Assembly: GCA_030641605.1 (NCBI GenBank)
Contig: DAOWHD010000089.1
Span: 1-6,782 of the forward strand
DNA: 6,782 nucleotides
Source of the DNA: Thermoplasmata archaeon
Lineage (GTDB): Archaea > Thermoplasmatota > E2 > DHVEG-1
Direction: 5' to 3'
The translations under genes and the position numbers were made by a program. A model generated the notes under the pieces. It had not been told where the DNA came from, searched no databases, and was given only the letters and a program-made list of their open reading frames with translations. Shown piece by piece: positions 6,286 to 6,782 of the stretch (within the stretch, counting starts at the first letter, position 1; each line of letters opens with the position of its first letter).

Positions 6286-6782
6286 TTACTTTAGTATAAG
6301 TTTAGCGTCAACGACGCATAAATCATCCTCGTAGACAAACACGGGATTTAAATCCATCTGGTCAACATGTTCGATTAATTCTTGACCAATTTTTGATACC
6401 TTGAGGAGAAGTTCTATAACTAGTTGTTTGTTTGCTTTTATGTTTCTAAACCCTTCCAACAGTTTTTTCCCTCTTATTTCTTCAATCATTTCCTTTGCAT
6501 CATATCTATCAATTGGAATTACGCGAAATGTCACATCTCTATATAATTCGGTGTAAATCCCACCGATTCCATACATAATGGACAGGCCAAATGTTGGGTC
6601 TTGAACAAGTCCAATGATGATCTCGACACCTTTTTTTTCCATCTGATCAACAAGAAGATTCTCTGATGGAAACTTTTTCTTAAACTCTTTAAACTCTTTT
6701 TTGAGAGAGCCCATATCTTGGATACCTAGTTTGACGCCGCCTACGTCTGTTTTATGCAAGATTTTGTTGGAGCAGACCTTCA
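6286..6782 (-). CDS. ADP-forming acyl-CoA (acetyl-CoA) synthetase, beta/ATP-grasp region, cut by the window edge
   Basis: The visible 164 codons are the C-terminal part of the ATP-grasp subunit of the enzymes that interconvert acyl-CoA, ADP and phosphate with acid, CoA and ATP. Markers are [14 protein letters not shown] (7-20 of the visible part), [22 protein letters not shown] (44-65), [19 protein letters not shown] (71-89), [12 protein letters not shown] (101-112) and the closing [11 protein letters not shown]...VVDAK. The His in HKTD probably matches the phosphohistidine known in archaeal beta subunits (inference). A TTG at 6759 is not the start: the frame continues to the right edge with conserved residues (SNKILHKTD), so roughly 60 or more residues are missing. 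I cannot tell whether this is a separate beta subunit or the end of a fused alpha-beta protein. Thaumarchaea use fused relatives to activate 3-hydroxypropionate and 4-hydroxybutyrate in carbon fixation, so the substrate is open. It ends 16 bases before ahcY. Confidence 0.88.
   Translation of the reverse strand, partial: KVCSNKILHKTDVGGVKLGIQDMGSLKKEFKEFKKKFPSENLLVDQMEKKGVEIIIGLVQDPTFGLSIMYGIGGIYTELYRDVTFRVIPIDRYDAKEMIEEIRGKKLLEGFRNIKANKQLVIELLLKVSKIGQELIEHVDQMDLNPVFVYEDDLCVVDAKLILK

Noticed and set aside
6757..6759. TTG as the start of the acyl-CoA synthetase gene
   Set aside because: The codon falls inside the conserved [10 protein letters not shown] segment and the frame continues with conserved residues to the window edge, so this is an internal leucine.

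Overview
The window looks like archaeal chromosome, most probably a low-GC ammonia-oxidising thaumarchaeon (Nitrososphaerota, perhaps the Nitrososphaera/Nitrosocosmicus side). Reasons: an uninterrupted archaeal-style tRNA-Arg with no encoded CCA; a divergent tyrosine integrase beside its 3' end; a single-domain KaiC-family ATPase next to a soluble PAS histidine kinase; a TraB-family protein; and a subunit or domain of an ADP-forming acyl-CoA synthetase. The lineage is inferred from gene content, not from a database match.

Layout, left to right. Positions 1-1104 (+) hold a tyrosine recombinase, open at the left edge. Its 3' end lies 64 bp from the 3' end of tRNA-Arg(CCT) at 1169-1243 (-). This is the usual edge of a tRNA-integrated mobile element, which would extend left, out of view. 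Between them is an imperfect hairpin followed by T-runs on the minus strand, a good terminator for the tRNA. To the right the sequence looks like ordinary chromosome: a TraB/PrgY/GumN-type gene (1295-2023, -), a 214-bp divergent intergenic region with a perfect short palindrome, and then a + strand pair of KaiC-like ATPase (2238-2999) and double-PAS histidine kinase (3042-4793). After a 60-bp convergent gap comes a minus-strand pair. Its upstream member, running in from the right edge, is the C-terminal part of an ADP-forming acyl-CoA synthetase beta (ATP-grasp) region. Sixteen bases after its stop comes full-length S-adenosylhomocysteinase (ahcY, 4854-6269).

How the genes may work together. 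The KaiC-like ATPase and the histidine kinase form a likely two-gene signalling module without a receiver domain. AhcY clears S-adenosylhomocysteine after methylation reactions. It is spaced as the second gene of an operon with the acyl-CoA synthetase gene. The integrase has a different base composition (A+C rich and G poor on its coding strand, most strongly in its second half), which fits a mobile origin. I saw no CRISPR array, rRNA or insertion sequence. Nothing here is clearly a wholly new system. The integration boundary, the KaiC/kinase pair with its upstream palindrome and the long-form AhcY are the points most worth a second look.
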